Below, piece by piece: positions 48,001 through 60,399 of a stretch of 64,000 nt of DNA. Made by a program: the position numbers and the translations under genes. This DNA comes from Thelephora terrestris. Its lineage: Eukaryota; Basidiomycota; Agaricomycetes; Thelephorales; Thelephoraceae. Under the pieces are notes generated by a model. The model ran no database searches and was not told the origin of the DNA. It saw only the letters and a program-made list of their open reading frames with translations. The stretch is from positions 2,728,001 to 2,792,000 of the forward strand of contig WIUZ02000002.1 in NCBI GenBank assembly GCA_015956445.1, read 5' to 3'. Positions within the stretch are counted from its first letter, which is position 1, and each line of letters starts with the position of its first letter.

Positions 48001-49302
48001 GGCGGAGCTCAGACCTGAATAGGGAAGCGGTCTACGAGGGACGACGAATTTCCTGTCGCAGTCACCAGGCCCATCCAGAAAGAGTATTCCTAGGATTCGT
48101 CGGGATTATTTCTTGAGGTCATCAAGTACGAACGCGGGCCTAACTTAATTTCTGTTTGGTGTCTCAAAAAAGACGGGGAATACCCAGCAGAAGGAAACCC
48201 GGGAAGAATGGTCGCGATGAGTCCCTAATACGACCCTGAGGGCTCACCTCGCATTGGGGAAACTGGCGCAGTCGGGAAGGTCGGGTACTCGTGCGTGTTA
48301 CTCTACAGAGGTTATCATGGTGGTAATTCATTCGAGCCATTTCGAAAAGTATATCTCGCATCCAACTGTAGGAACGGAAAAGGGGTTGAGTAGGAGTCCG
48401 GCTTCCGCTTGCATTGTGGCCCGTTAACCAAGTTTCCACGGGGAGTAATGTGGATGAACATTCAGAGGACGCAAACGGCAGCGAGATGCAGAGGGTTCGT
48501 CATGGCAGGCAAATCAGAGTACCGTCGTTCCACACTTCTGGTAGGTATTTTTATAGTTCCGCCTTCAGACAGGAGCGCAGCGATAGGTGTGCTCCTCTTG
48601 TTCAGAAATCTGATCCAACGCGGCGCACAGGATCGAGAGTTACGATATAGATCATCGACCTTCCGGCTTCAAGGACGATAACAGCCTAGGCGACGGTGAA
48701 AGCCACAGCGCGGAAGGTTCCAGCAGGTTGCCTAGACCGATGTCGCCGTACGAGTAAGGCACAACCCTACCGAAGGCTCCCCAAGTGAGCCTGACAATCC
48801 ACGCCGCGATTCAGATTCAGCCGAATGGAATTGCTAAGCGTGTGCCTAATGGGGCACCTGCGCAAAACCACACCTTCGCTCATAATCCCAATCGCGCCCT
48901 GAAACGAGAGCCGCCACACCACAGGTATAACGCACGTAAAGCTTCCCTTGTAGCCCGTTTCCTTCGCTACAGAAGAGACCCTCCTCTGGCACCTTGAGGT
49001 CGTCCAAGGCCAAGGGTTCAGGTTCAGGATGCGCGGCTGTTAGGCCTTCCTTCCCTCTTGACGATCTAAACCCCCGCGTCCCTCGTCGTCAAAAAGCAGG
49101 CAACGCCCTTGTGCCCTTCGCCCGGGTCAAATGCCTTGGTAAAAGGGAAGTTCTTCAGTGGCGGTCGCATTGGCAAGAATGAGGAAAGTACATTCACCTT
49201 CAAGTGTGAGTACAAATCTACGACGTCCGATCAAATCATCAGCGCTGGAGGTCGCCTCAACGGGAGTCACGTGGGTTGGTCTGAACCCGATTGTTTTGCA
49301 AC
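48001..49302. other. Spacer between the two duplication units
   Basis: About 1.3 kb. Short open frames occur without domains. No RNA gene or repeat recognised. Confidence 0.35.
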
Positions 49303-49376
49303 GGTTCGGTGGCGTAGTTGGTTATCGCATCTGTCTAACACACAGAAGGTCCCCGGTTCGAGCCCGGGCCGAATCA
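49303..49376 (+). tRNA. tRNA-Val (anticodon AAC), copy 2
   Basis: 74 nt, identical in every base to the copy at 47406-47479, with the same anticodon loop CTAACAC. Its flanks differ from those of copy 1. Confidence 0.95.
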
Positions 49377-49382
49377 TTTTTT
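49377..49382 (+). terminator. RNA polymerase III terminator
   Basis: Six T residues directly after tRNA-Val copy 2. Confidence 0.75.
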
Positions 49383-49820
49383 GCCCACCTCAATCAGAGT
49401 CTCCCGTGTTGGAATTAGTCCGACTCCACTAAATCAAACATGCATAAGTGCGTGGGATGACGTTGTATAACCTCGCAATTCAGAACAGGAGGTTCAGTGG
49501 CCCTATGACTAGCCTAGAAGCATAGATTATGCGGATTCCCGCCAAATGTGAGGGTTGTGCGTTTGTTAGAAACCTGCAGATGTGTGGTTCCATCAGGTTT
49601 CTGTAACTCGCGCCTCTTTGATTGGGTGTCAGTTTTGTGTAATACGCGATATGACGCAGGCATTACAAGCCAGGCCTACGGACGATCGCTCATCGCGATC
49701 TGAGACTTAATAAATCTGCAACAACATTAAACATACATCACGTGTTCGAACAGCATAAACCCAGATGAAAAAACCAAGTCCGATAGCAAGCAAGACGAGG
49801 GAAAGACCGCGAGAGGGAGT

Positions 49821-52577
49821 TTAAGGACCCCCCGGGGTGCTCCCTAACGGAGTGTTCCCCATTGAGGTGGTTCCCATAGACGCGAAAGCATCAAACTGGG
49901 TCCTCATCCTTTTCGTCGCAGAATCCAACGCAGCACTAACGCTCTCTCTCCTCCTTTTCGATCCCATCCCGCTCACACGTGTCCCTCCACTCTGAGGCGG
50001 AGGCAAAAAGTACTTTTCGATCCTCGGTCCTTGGGGCCTCTTCTTTCCTGGACTTCCCAACCCTACGATCGGGCTTGAGTGAAGGAGGGCGTCCATAGTG
50101 AGAGGGGCAATGGATGGATCAATTTCCAAGTTCCTTGGGGATTTCTTCTTGCACTAGGCGTCAGTTAGTCCACACTCAGCCGGTCGTGGAGACCAATATG
50201 GGGCGGCGAAGGGAATACGGAACGGTGTGGAAGGAGCGTATATTGGAGGAGGGAATAGGACGAAAGACTTACGTTCTCTAGCTCAGGCTTGCCCCTCCAT
50301 TTACTAATTGCCTCGAAGAAGCGGAGCATGGCGCGCTCTAACGGTTCAGTTGGATACTGCCAGGATATATCCTCAAGATGGGTCAAAAGGTCTGGGCACC
50401 TCGGCTGAACATCGTAGAACTAGATGATCAAAGTCAACACGAACAGCCACACATTTGGCGGATAGGACCACACTCTTACCCTTGTAAGTCGTTCCTCCAT
50501 ATCGTACTCGTACTCCTGTTCAGGAGCCTCCTTCGCGATTTGCTGCTGTTCCACCGCCAGCGAATTGATAGAGGTCGCTCGTTGACGCAGAGATGGGAAC
50601 AGAACTTTCGCAGACTCTATGATTGTTGGGAAATCATCTGGGTCGAATTCCTCGTATGGGTTGTCGTGGTGGTGGTGCTGGCTATGCAGTTGCTGATGGT
50701 GATGATACTGCTGCGCCGAACCCTCATTGTCGCCCTCTTCCAAAGGACTGGGAGAATCTTCGGTAGGGATGTTCAGCACGTCGGGGCGTAACCCCAGCCC
50801 GACCTTCATCAAAGTCTCCAATGCACCGAGGCCTTTCCATCCGCCGCACACATAGCCCTCCAACACGGCCCTCGTCAACAAACCGGCGCAAAGACCATAC
50901 CATTCTGCAGAAGGTCGCAGAGCATACAACTGCATGTGGATCTTCTCACCGTCCCCGCTCACAGATTCCGGCCCACCCGGAGAAGAATTGTTCTGTTGCT
51001 GAGCAGGGGAGGGGGTCCTAGGATCGAAGCTACTAGTGCTCATTGCCCGACCCTTACCCTTGGGGGGCGAAGATGGCTGATTCTGGGTTTCGCTTGAGTT
51101 CCACTGGGGCGCGCCCACGGACCCTTTCTCGTCAGCCTCAAGACCTAGTTCCATAGCGACCAATGCACTAAGGTTCAAGAACCTTCGAATGAGCTCGACG
51201 AGGTTGGTGGACCCGTGATACCTCCTCCGCAAGAGGGTGTCGTCCTTCTTCGGGCCGGAAGACAACCCAGACCCGATCCCGCTCCCATCCTGCCAACCGG
51301 TGACTGTGTTAGGATGTCCAGCGGGGAAGGAAGTAACGACTGGCCTCCGGGACGCTTGACCGCCCCGAGGGGGAATGCATATCGTGCAAGCGGTGTAGAG
51401 GTGACGGGGACAACGCGGCGCGGGCGAGGTGGACGGATCAACACCGGCAGCGAACAGGGCGAGGGCGTGAGCCGAGGGAGTGGTGGGATGACGGTGTTGA
51501 CGTGAAAAGTGATTGGCGTGCTTCAAAGAGATAACGTTAGATTCAGATAATGATATCATCGTAGTGACTCACCGAAATGGAGGAGGGGATCTCTGCAATC
51601 AGAGAGCAAATAGGGAGGAGGGGGACTATTCCGTGTGGTAGATAGGTGTTGAGGGCTTGCCTGGATGGGGGATGCGATTCGCGAGCGAAAAAGTCGTTGA
51701 TCAAGGTAGCCAAGGCAGCCCTCAGTCGTACACCGTTCGGAAGCGTGTGTGGGTGCGAATTCGTTCCGACTGGAGCCTGTTTCTTTGGTTCGGGGGAGCC
51801 CGGAGAGTCAGCAGCCTCATCAGGGTGAAGAGGTCGGACTTCCGGTGGTTGATGAAGCATAGAGGCAACGACTTTCTCTACGCTTTCGCTGCGAGTTCGC
51901 AAAGCTTTTGCGAGTTGGGGATCCTTAACAGCCAACCTGGCGTCCTCGCTGTCCGTAGACCAACCGGAGCGATGTCTGAGGACGGACACACATTCGCCAT
52001 CACTTGCAGCCTCGTCTTCCTCTTCGAAGCTCTCCGGTCTCTCCCGATGGACGTAGTTCACCGAGGATGAACCCCCTGTCCGGTCGGTCATCCCGAGCTC
52101 TGCTCGCGCCTGGGAGAACCTAGTACGACTGTGGACCCATAGCAGATGGTCTATGATTAAAGTCCTCGTGGACTTCTCTCGAGGCGGGATGGAATGGAGG
52201 TGATGGGCATGTTTGTGAGCGGGCGCTCTGAAGAAGGTTTGCGGGTTCTGCTTCCCGGTGACCGATGGCGCAGCTGGGGTGGAACCGTTGTTGTCGGGTG
52301 GCGGAGGAATGGGGGATTGGAATAGGAGGGGTGTGCGGATCGCAGGGAGCAGCGGGGTAGCCCCCGTCGGATAATAGGGAGTCGCGTTTTGTGGGATGAT
52401 CATAAAAGGCGGATGAGACATCCTGGAGGTCGCCGATGCCGCTATATTGGCGCGATCGTCTGGGAACACGGCACTTCGTCGACGACGATGGGAGGAGGAG
52501 GAGAACGGCAAAAGCAAGCTGATCCACGGTAGATGTCGGCTAGGGTAGGATCCATAATTATTGGGGGGACGCATCAT
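49821..52577 (-). CDS. Uncharacterised, largely disordered basidiomycete protein
   Basis: Four or more exons from 52577 (MMRPPNNYGSYPSRHLPWIS) to 49821 (TPLGSTPGGP). Ordered patches are RTLIIDHLLWVHSRTRFSQA-RAELGM, LRAALATLINDFFARESHPP, LVELIRRFLNLSALVAMELG, WYGLCAGLLTRAVLEGYVCG followed by GWKGLGALETLMKVGLG, and PLERAMLRFFEAISKWRGKP. Proline-, serine- and histidine-rich linkers lie between them. The last exon holds GSKRRRESVSAALDSATKRM, which may be a nuclear signal. Introns near 51.5, 50.4 and 50.2 kb have good sites (GTAAGA...CTAG; GTAAGT...CTAACTGACGCCTAG). I recognise no named domain. The gene is divergent from POLD3 with 424 bp between start codons. Confidence 0.75.
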
Positions 52578-53001
52578 TTGTATTGTCGCCGAGGGTCGTC
52601 AGGATTAGGCCAGGCTCCGACCGCAATACGCTTCCCCGTTATGAAATTAATCCCTGTCTAATCTCTCTATACGACTGCGGGGAAAGAACCGTGGCATTCT
52701 AGTGTCTTATCATGCCTTCGCATCCCCCTCATCTCGCCCCGAACTTCTCCCAAAAGGTCTACGCACACCCACAACTTCCTCGCATCATCCGACGAACGTT
52801 CGAACGACCCAGAGCGATCTGGCCATCCCGGTTTTCTCCCGCGGGTCCTCACAGGTTCCCATCTCACAAACGATTTGCGAATTCTCTCATGTTCCGCTTT
52901 GATTCAACCACGCGATCTGCCCAGTTCCGAGTTGGCGCACGTGGGACCACAAGATGATCTCCGGGACGCGTCCTATCGATCAACTTTCCATCCCTCTCAT
53001 T
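52578..53001. other. Divergent promoter region
   Basis: About 420 bp shared by the gene starting at 52577 (minus) and POLD3 at 53002 (plus). No obvious TATA box. Confidence 0.4.
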
Positions 53002-55084
53002 ATGACCACCGAGCAAGTTCGCGACTATCTCGAGAAACAGCTCTTCATCGAAAACACCGTCGTATGTGAACTCGAATATGTCGAAAAATTCCGACCGACG
53101 AACAGCAGATCTCGTTTGATAGGTCACATATCGGCTCCTCAGTCGCGAGTTGGGGATCCACGTGAACGACGCGAGATTGTGAGCCGGTCGGAAGGTCCAC
53201 TGTGTTGGGTTTATGACTTGTGCTGTCTAGGGAACTCCAGAAGTACAGGAGCCTACGGAAGGACGTGCACGCCACGTACGTCATGATAGGAACCCCTCCG
53301 TCAAGATACGGCTTCGACAGCGATCCCTTCATGGAGATCGACGAAGAGGCGGCCAGGAGGTGGGCAGAAAACACAGGCGGCGAGGCCGTACAAGAGAGAC
53401 TGATGCTCCTCGTTTCCGAGGACGAGCTCGAAGGTGAGTCATCAGCGCGGCATTCCGTTCTCTAAATTTGCTCTCATCACCCACCCTCATGTGACAGATT
53501 CAAAATCTCAATTTTACATCATCGACTCCATAGATGTCTACAGCCTATCAGCGGTCTATCTCATTGTGCGCATCCTCCCCCCATCCACGTCCAACGTTCC
53601 TCTTCAGAGGCTTATACTGCGCCGATAGGACGCTGATCTGGTATGCAAAGAAAATGACCGGATTCGGGAGCTCGATGCCCAAGACAAGACTGGAGAGTTG
53701 GCCAAGAAAGTTGGTCTGATCGTCGGCCACCACGTGAAAAAGGTGTTCTAAGCCCTCGAGAGCATGGGGTTTTTTGACTGATATCTCTGGTTGTCAGCGA
53801 AAGCCGGTGAAACGTGGGCTCAAAGGTAAAGGGAAACTAGGAGCTACGGCGACTACCTCGAAGCAGCCCACCGTAAAGAAAGATGCCACGGTCAAGAAAG
53901 ATTCGACGATCAAGGCTGAGCCAACGAAAACTAGCAAGGAGCTCACAAAAGAGAAAACGAGCATTCCCATAGAGAAGAAGCCGACCAAGGCCGGCACGCT
54001 CGATTGGAGCAAAGCCAAATCCAAGGCCGAGAAGGAGAAGGAGAAAGCAGACGAGCTGAAAGCTAGGGCGGAGAAGGAGGCAAGAGAGGCAAGAGAGAAG
54101 AGGGAGAAGGATAAGGAAAACCCGAAGCCAAATCAGGCGGAAGAGAAACCTGCGGAGGCGGTCAAGGTCATTGTGACCTGCGCATTTATCCCCGTGTCGT
54201 GGTCTGACGCAAATTACAGAGGGGGGTGAAACGGAAGACGAGAGCCATCGAGTTATCCGACTCTGAACAATCGGTAAAACCTCCTTCGCCAGAGCCCCAC
54301 AAGGGCGCATGGCTCAAAGGAAGGGTAGTCGTCTCAGATGACGAGGAGTCTGATGAGCCCAGACCACGAAAGGGGAAGGGAAGAGCCAGCGCACAAAGCA
54401 CGGACGTTGAGGAACTCGGACGAAGCGTTCGAGCCATGATGGACATCGACGACGGTAATCCCCTACCATACGGCACCCAAAAAACAAAAGCTGAATCCAG
54501 ATTCCAGAGGAGGTCGAGAGGGTCACGAAGGCCACCGCCGCCGCTCTTACCAAGCCGATCCCGAAATCGAAATCCAAGGTGGTCGAAAGTTCCGACGAGG
54601 AAGAACATGCCGAACGTAAGGATGAGGAGGATTCGATGTACGTCGACGACGAACCCGCAGAGGCCAAGCCGAAGCGGTCGAGAAAGAAAGCGGAGAAGAA
54701 GGTCGTGCCCGTCGGGAGCAACGGCTTGAAGAAGAAGCGGGTCGTGAAGAGCAAGATGTCCACAGATGAGAGGGGTTACATTGGTGGGTGTCTAGGTTCT
54801 CGTCCGCTTACGGCGCCCGTGGCTGAAACCCTTGCCCTTACTCAGTGACCGAGGACTACTCCTCGTACGAATCGGTCGACGAAGAGGAACCCGAAGAGCC
54901 TGAGAAACCAAAGAAGAAGCTAACCTCCAAACCCTCGGAATCCAAACTCAAACGAACCGCGTCTTCGAAAGCGACTAAAGCGCCTTCGAAAGAGGTCAAG
55001 AAACGGGCCTCGATGGGCGGCTCGTCAACGAAACCTAGCGCGGGGCAGGGCAGCCTCATGAATTTCTTCGGCAAGAAATCCTGA
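53002..55084 (+). CDS. POLD3: DNA polymerase delta subunit 3 (POLD3/Cdc27)
   Basis: Accessory subunit that ties polymerase delta to PCNA. The start at 53002 gives MTTEQVRDYLEKQLFIENTV, and a short intron joins VTYRLLSRELGIHVNDAR, the classic family N-terminus. Next come ELQKYRSLRKDVHATYVMIG, DSKSQFYIIDSIDVYSLSA and DADLVCKENDRIRELDAQDK. The C-terminal half is lysine-rich and low in complexity with acidic patches (LSDSEQS, SSDEEEH, YESVDEEEPEEPEKP), as in all family members. The RGYI|VTEDYSSYES join is diagnostic, and the protein ends with the PCNA-binding box QGSLMNFFGKKS. About nine exons. One intron at about 54457-54515 (GTAATC...TTCCAG) is needed to keep frame. The protein acts in the nucleus in lagging-strand synthesis and repair. 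Confidence 0.9.
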
Positions 55085-55692
55085 GTGACTTCCTTCCGGA
55101 CTTCCCCCTCCCCCCCTCCAGCGTCTTGTATCTAATGATGATGCTGATCAAGGGTTAAGCTAACGTGCTGGAGGTGGAGATCAACATCACACGAGAATCG
55201 ACGGCAGAGGCGGATCAGAACCATATGGCTTCGCTCTTTATCTATTTATCGCTTTCGCCGCCAGATCCCGAGCTCGACAGCGAAGCTTACCGCCATCCAC
55301 CCAACTATTGCATTAATCCACCGTCGAGCCGGGCTTTTGGGGTATTTTTCGTCGTTAGATGTGACAACACTACTATAGGGCTACTGCTTTACTACACATG
55401 TGTATATATATACAGCAATTCGGATGGTGATGCGATGCGAGCGTCCGGGGATATATACAGGGGAAACATTAAATAAATACGGAGGGGGGGGGGGCGCCAC
55501 GGTATATACGTCCTCGTCGTCAGAAAAGCTCTCGAGGCAGAGTCCATGCTCTAAGCGGATATGCTCCTGTAAGCGGCAGAACAAGGAACTGCCGGCAGTC
55601 GAGGACCACGGGGCCGATTCGACATGCTCCTGATACATCGGGGTGGGCTAGAAGTCTCCTTCCGGGACGATTCTCCAATGAGCGGTTGAACG
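55085..55692. other. Convergent intergenic region
   Basis: About 600 bp between POLD3 and the DUF6534-type gene, with TA-rich runs at 55398-55420 and a G run at 55484-55494. The membrane gene could extend to 55551 if its last intron is spliced differently. Confidence 0.4.
55484..55494. repeat. G homopolymer (11 bases)
   Basis: Poly-G tract in non-coding DNA beside TA-rich runs. Confidence 0.8.
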
Positions 55693-57688
55693 TCACCGCA
55701 TTCGTTGCTCGGGCGCCCCTCGTTCTTTTGGCCGCGACACACGTCTTCGTCCTCTTCCTGAGTCACGGGTAAGTATTCGACCAGTCTGCTGGGTGTTCTC
55801 GAGTGGTTCGAAGCCCGTGAAGTCGGACGCTACGGCGGAAAGAGGAAGAAAAACGTGAGCGATATCCGATCGTGTGACGGGAGCCTCAGGTACCTCGAAC
55901 TTCTCCACACCCTCCAAGAAGTCCCGCTAAACGAAGTAGGTGTATGAGGATGGGTTTGAAGGGAAAAGGGAAAGTGGAGGTCACGAACCGAAGAACGGAG
56001 ACTAAGGCTGGGGATCCGGGGAGTGCTGTGCCGTTGAAGGACAGAATTGATCCTCGGGTCCAATTCAGGGCGAACGACAGGCCGCGAATTAAGTGACGAG
56101 AACATCGTGATCAAGTATACCTTTCTAGAAAAATATATATAAGCAAATCAAGTTTGTTTTTCAATCGTCTCTGAGGATGCGCTCACCCCAGAGGGTAGAA
56201 GAATATATAGAAGCTTTATAAAGTCGATTGATCAGGCGCTTGAATTAGGGGGGCCGACGCCGGGGTAATAGGACTCACGCTCCGCCCTTCTACAGAGAGG
56301 TATTCAATACGCACATGGTCAGAAATGAATGCAGTTCGGAGGGAAACGGACCTCCGCAGCCAATGCGACGAGCAGAGCTATGGACCAAACGACCGTCACG
56401 AGGCCGTTGTGAATGCTCACTGTGGTTCGTCAAAAAAGCATCCGTGGTCAGCCCCCTTTCGAACGGCCCAGAACTGAAAGGGAAAACGTAAATTGTGTCC
56501 ACGCCGTGCGACTTACTGATTTTGATCCTACGAATCAAATGGGCTGCTTCCCCCAGATCCCGATTTGCGCGATGCCTCCGCTACGAAGAATAGCTCGTAA
56601 GTATGATCCACTCGGAGGTCCCCCGCTAGAAGCCTTGCGCTAGATCGTGGACGTACCAAAATCATCGTGAGGGTAGTTGTGATCACGAGATCGCAAACCA
56701 CGGAAGAGCCGACCCAGCCTATGATGACACCCATGAAATGCGGGAAATCGGGGAGCTGGCCATCCTTTATCGTCAAGACCGTGTACGCGATTCCACCGGC
56801 TGTGAGTTTGAGGGAAGATGAGCGTGATCGGGGAAGCGACCGGGAATTGCCAGCGCACCGAATTGAGGGATGGCCAGGACCACGGTGAGAACGAAGAGGG
56901 CGAAGTTGGTCGAGAGAACCTTTATCCTCCAAGCGAAGAATATTTGGACGCTGCCGGAAATGAATCCCTGTGGCGTTAAGACGCGTCGGTCTTCGCTCCG
57001 ATACAATACGAAAGGCTAGAGAAAGCAGAACTCACGACGAGTGCAGGGTCTATGTGTATGTTTCCGGAGAGAAGCCAGGGAGGCAGTTCAAGTGAGAAGC
57101 TTAACCTTCACGATTCAGATTGTATTTTGAGGCAAACTCACAGATCTGGAACACTGTGACGGTGTTATGTTAGTGACCGACAATACTTTGCGTGGCGAGG
57201 GGGGACGTACTTCGTAGGGATATTTGGGGAACGTCCGCGTCGTCTACGAAGTGTTGTCGGGGGGTGTAGGCAGGGCGGAAAGGTGTGGCACTCACGGGAG
57301 TGCTTGATTAGGATGGTCCAGATTATTCCGACCCCCATAAACGTCTGGACCGCATCTGCTGCAACGAGAGCCCCGACCTGCAGAATCCACAATGAACGGG
57401 TGCTCGTCGTCGAGGATTTCTTGACTCACGAAGGCCTTGACCCACTTGCGCTCGCTAATCGAAGAACACGCATCAGTGCTAGAACTTTGCTAGACACGTA
57501 TGCACACTCACTTGGGGTAGTTGGTGAAGAAGTTCAGCGCCTGGAAGGAGATGACGCCGCACAACCAAAGCGAGATGAACACGCCGAGTAGGATGTAGCC
57601 CAGCCTGGAACAAGTTGGACCGTTGACGAGGTTCAGAAACAACTTGGGCGCGAAAGACTCACGGTCCCTCAGCAGAGGAGTCAGGCAT
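55693..57688 (-). CDS. DUF6534-type multi-pass membrane protein
   Basis: The start at 57688 gives MPDSSAEGP, and an intron then leads to LGYILLGVFISLWLCGVISF followed by QALNFFTNYPK, the standard first helix of this basidiomycete family. Later exons give ADAVQTFMGVGIIWTILIKH, GFISGSVQIFFAWRIKVLST, FALFVLTVVLAIPQFGALAI, VIIGWVGSSVVCDLVITTTL, TVSIHNGLVTVVWSIALLVA and KVYLITMFSSLNSRPVVRPE. About seven membrane helices are followed by a polar tail. The family has no proven function; a sensory role is often assumed. The last two exons and the stop are uncertain (55693 or 55551). It is divergent from RAD51D at 57945. Confidence 0.72.
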
Positions 57689-57944
57689 ATCGAGGACACA
57701 GAAATCCAGGGAAGAGATAGGACATCAAAAGGGAGAAATGGATTAATAGACTGCCGTCCTCCGCTGTTTGGCCGAACTGAGATCATTTGAAATCGAGGAT
57801 AATCTCGGTGCGAAATTCAACACGTTCCGCGTGATCCTTTTCAATACCTCCGGCCTGTTTTTCTGCTGATCTGTCCGTTCCCGTCTCCTCAGGGGTGTCA
57901 ACAGGAGCCATTCCCCTTGCAAGTTTTTCCACCCGAACGACCAC

Positions 57945-59267
57945 ATGCGACTTTCATCATTCTCCCCGGAGCTTTTACCCTCAGCCCTCGTCGATGCCCT
58001 GCGAGCCCTCGGAATCGTCTCAGACGCCGACCTTTTTCTCTCCGCCACTCCTCTAGAAATCTGGAGAAAATTACCCCCAGATCTGATGCCGTTCTCCGAA
58101 TTTGAGCGGTGTGTAAAAGCTGTGATGCTTCGATGTGCCCTGCCCGGTGTCGTCGCTGCTCAAGTCGATGAACGGCGCCCCGCATCGGATCAATTCAAAC
58201 CCGAAACCGGCGTCGGGAACCTTGACGGCCTCCTCGGGACGACCTTGCGAGATTCCGTCGTCGAAATATCTGGACGACAGGGGAGCGCAGCTACTGTATG
58301 GTCTCTCCTCCTGACCTTCCTGTCTCCGGCTCAAATATTTGCACCTTCGAAAGACGCTCGCCTTGCAGATCACGTGCAATCAATTATCCCTCCACCCGCG
58401 AGCGACGGTCTTGTGGGTCGACACGACCGGGGATTTCTCACCAGCCAAGGCGAATACCGTCCTCCGATCAACAGTACCACACGAGGTCTGTTTCCTGGAA
58501 TGCCTGGGCGGTAGCGACGCTGACAACGGGTATTCATTAGGGAACGCCTACCGCGCTTCAGCGGCTACAGGTCGCACTCGCGTTCGACATCGATTCCTTG
58601 TTCGAGATACTGAATTCTACAACGGTGGGCGCTTGGAGACCGCTAGATTTTCTTCGTTTTTGGCCAACCTCCTATAGTACGATGATGTCGGATGCCTCGT
58701 CATCGACAATATCGCGCCTATCCTTGGTCCAAACCTCAGCGCGGTTACTGCGGAAGGTAGAGTCCCCACCCATGGTTACAAACGCCACACTCACCGGTGC
58801 ACGCGTCTAGGTCACGCCGTCATGACGACCCTCGTGCGCACCCTCCGGACGATCTCCCGCAACCACCACCTCACGTCTATTGTACGTCAAACGCCCTACC
58901 TCATCTAATTCTCGTTATATAAGGCTTTCCTGATCGCAGATCACAAACACCTCGACCTTGATGCCCGGAGGAGGACGAAACCCAACCTCAGCCTTTTCTG
59001 GAACCACCGCGAAACCGAGCCTCGGGCCCACCTTCTCGTATCTCGTCGATGCTACTCTCTGGCTGGCTAAAGCGAGCCAGGTATTGGATACCGACAGGGA
59101 GGACCTGTATATCGCGGAAATACTCAAATCACGGAAGACGGTATCTCGCCTCTGCCTCCGAGATCACAGTTTGGCGTTGTTGATACTATCTTCCGCAGGC
59201 CACAGGCTGGTGTTTTCTCGAGTTGATCGGCGGGGCGTTCAAGAACGCAAGACTCGAGCTGGATTGA
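57945..59267 (+). CDS. RAD51D: RAD51D-like recombination protein with a degenerate Walker A motif
   Basis: Seven exons (57945-58295, 58354-58485, 58541-58624, 58678-58756, 58811-58881, 58940-59140, 59199-59267) all join in frame to about 328 residues. N-terminal helices (LPSALVDALRALGIVSDADL) precede a RecA-like core: GNLDGLLG, VVEISGRQGSAATTLALQI, VLWVDTTGDFSPAK, ALQRLQVALAFDIDSLFEIL, Walker B CLVIDNIAPIL, MTTLVRTLRTISRN, ITNTSTLMPG and KPSLGPTFSYLVDATLWLA. The AFDIDSLFEIL block and the KP-LGP-F segment match RAD51D better than other RAD51 paralogues. The phosphate-binding loop reads GRQGSAAT where GxxxxGKT is expected, so both the glycine and the catalytic lysine are replaced. RAD51D acts with other paralogues to support RAD51 in homologous recombination. 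Confidence 0.82.
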
Positions 59268-60240
59268 TAGTCCGAGACTGTTCCGCTCTTCATCACGCGT
59301 CTGGCTTCAATCGACACTCAATAGGGCAGATTGATCACCGAAGGCTATGAACCGCGCCACGAACGGACTTTGGCCCCATTCAACGACTAAAGATACGCTT
59401 TGCCTTCCTTTGGACAGATACGAGCTGATCGCATTGCACGGAATCCTCCGGGATGAGCTGAGTGGGCTGGCGTAGCGGATCGCCGCGGTTGGTCGTCGCA
59501 TCATAACACCGCTCTTGACAAAAAAGATGTTTTCTTGCGATATGATTTCGAAGAATCGACTGGGCCAGACCAGAGAGAGAAGGTGATAACTGGTGACCGG
59601 TGACCCTGGTGCGATCGGTCTCAGGGAAAACCTACACTCCTCAGGCCTCATGGTCCGCCACCCAACTCAAACCCATTCGCCACGCAGCTGAGCCGAGCGT
59701 CGCCTTGCTCAGCGTGATCTCATTGAGCGATTGATCCGTCGTCCTCTACGCGGGAAAGGACATTCTAGATCATAAAGCTAAAGCTTGAAGCCGAGGGCCG
59801 TAACCCACGGTCCCAGATACTGGCCGGCTGGCGGAAGAAGTGGATTGAACCTCCTGAGCACCGCGTCTACTTGTAACGACCCTCCTGGTAGGATGCCTCG
59901 TGCTCGTATTGGTTCCTGAACGCGAACTCAAGCTTTCGGATACAACTCCTTTGATAAAATGAAGTGTCGACGCGGCGGATCCGTTGAAAGGTGCCAGCGG
60001 TGCGCGAGTGCTCTTGCCACCAGATCCAATACCCCCAGCCACCACTTGAAGGGCTCGTGTCATGGTACGGGTGTTGACTACCACTCCTGCCAACCCCAGT
60101 GCCATCGACGTCTCTAGTGGAGGGTAAAATCTGCGTTGGGTCAACATAGTGTACGGTATCTGTGTGTCATCGTATGGACCAAAGGTAGAAAGGTGTCCAC
60201 CCATTGTCGTGGCAATCGCGAGAGCGTGGTCCTAGACTGT
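59268..60240. other. Intergenic region downstream of RAD51D
   Basis: About 970 bp. A 144-codon open frame on the minus strand (59770-60204) has a glycine/serine-rich sequence but no domain, so I leave it out. No repeat or RNA seen. Confidence 0.35.
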
Positions 60241-60270
60241 GGAGGAATGGCTCTGAATACACAACCAATC

Positions 60271-60399
60271 AGTGTTTTCAAGGGCGTTTGATTGCGGGGT
60301 GCAGAAATCGAAATCGGTGGGGGTATATCGAACATTGTATCTTGGGAAGCCGCTTCCGCGTGTTCCGCGTTGGGGGGGGGGAGCAAAGCTGTGAAAAAG
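60271..60399 (-). pseudogene. Relic of the middle of the Crz1-like gene
   Basis: GGGCGTTTGATTGCG, AAATCG, GAAGCCGCTTCCGCGTGTTCC and AAGCTGTGAAAAAG appear here in the same order and strand as at 40407-40520, where they flank the first intron of the Crz1-like gene and encode the start of its second exon. About 130 bp survive and do not read as protein. It lies downstream of the fused copy that lacks exactly this part. Confidence 0.65.

Noticed and set aside
59770-60204. Open frame of 144 codons, minus strand, glycine/serine-rich
   Set aside because: No domain, no similarity to neighbours, and it lies next to a relic of the Crz1-like gene.
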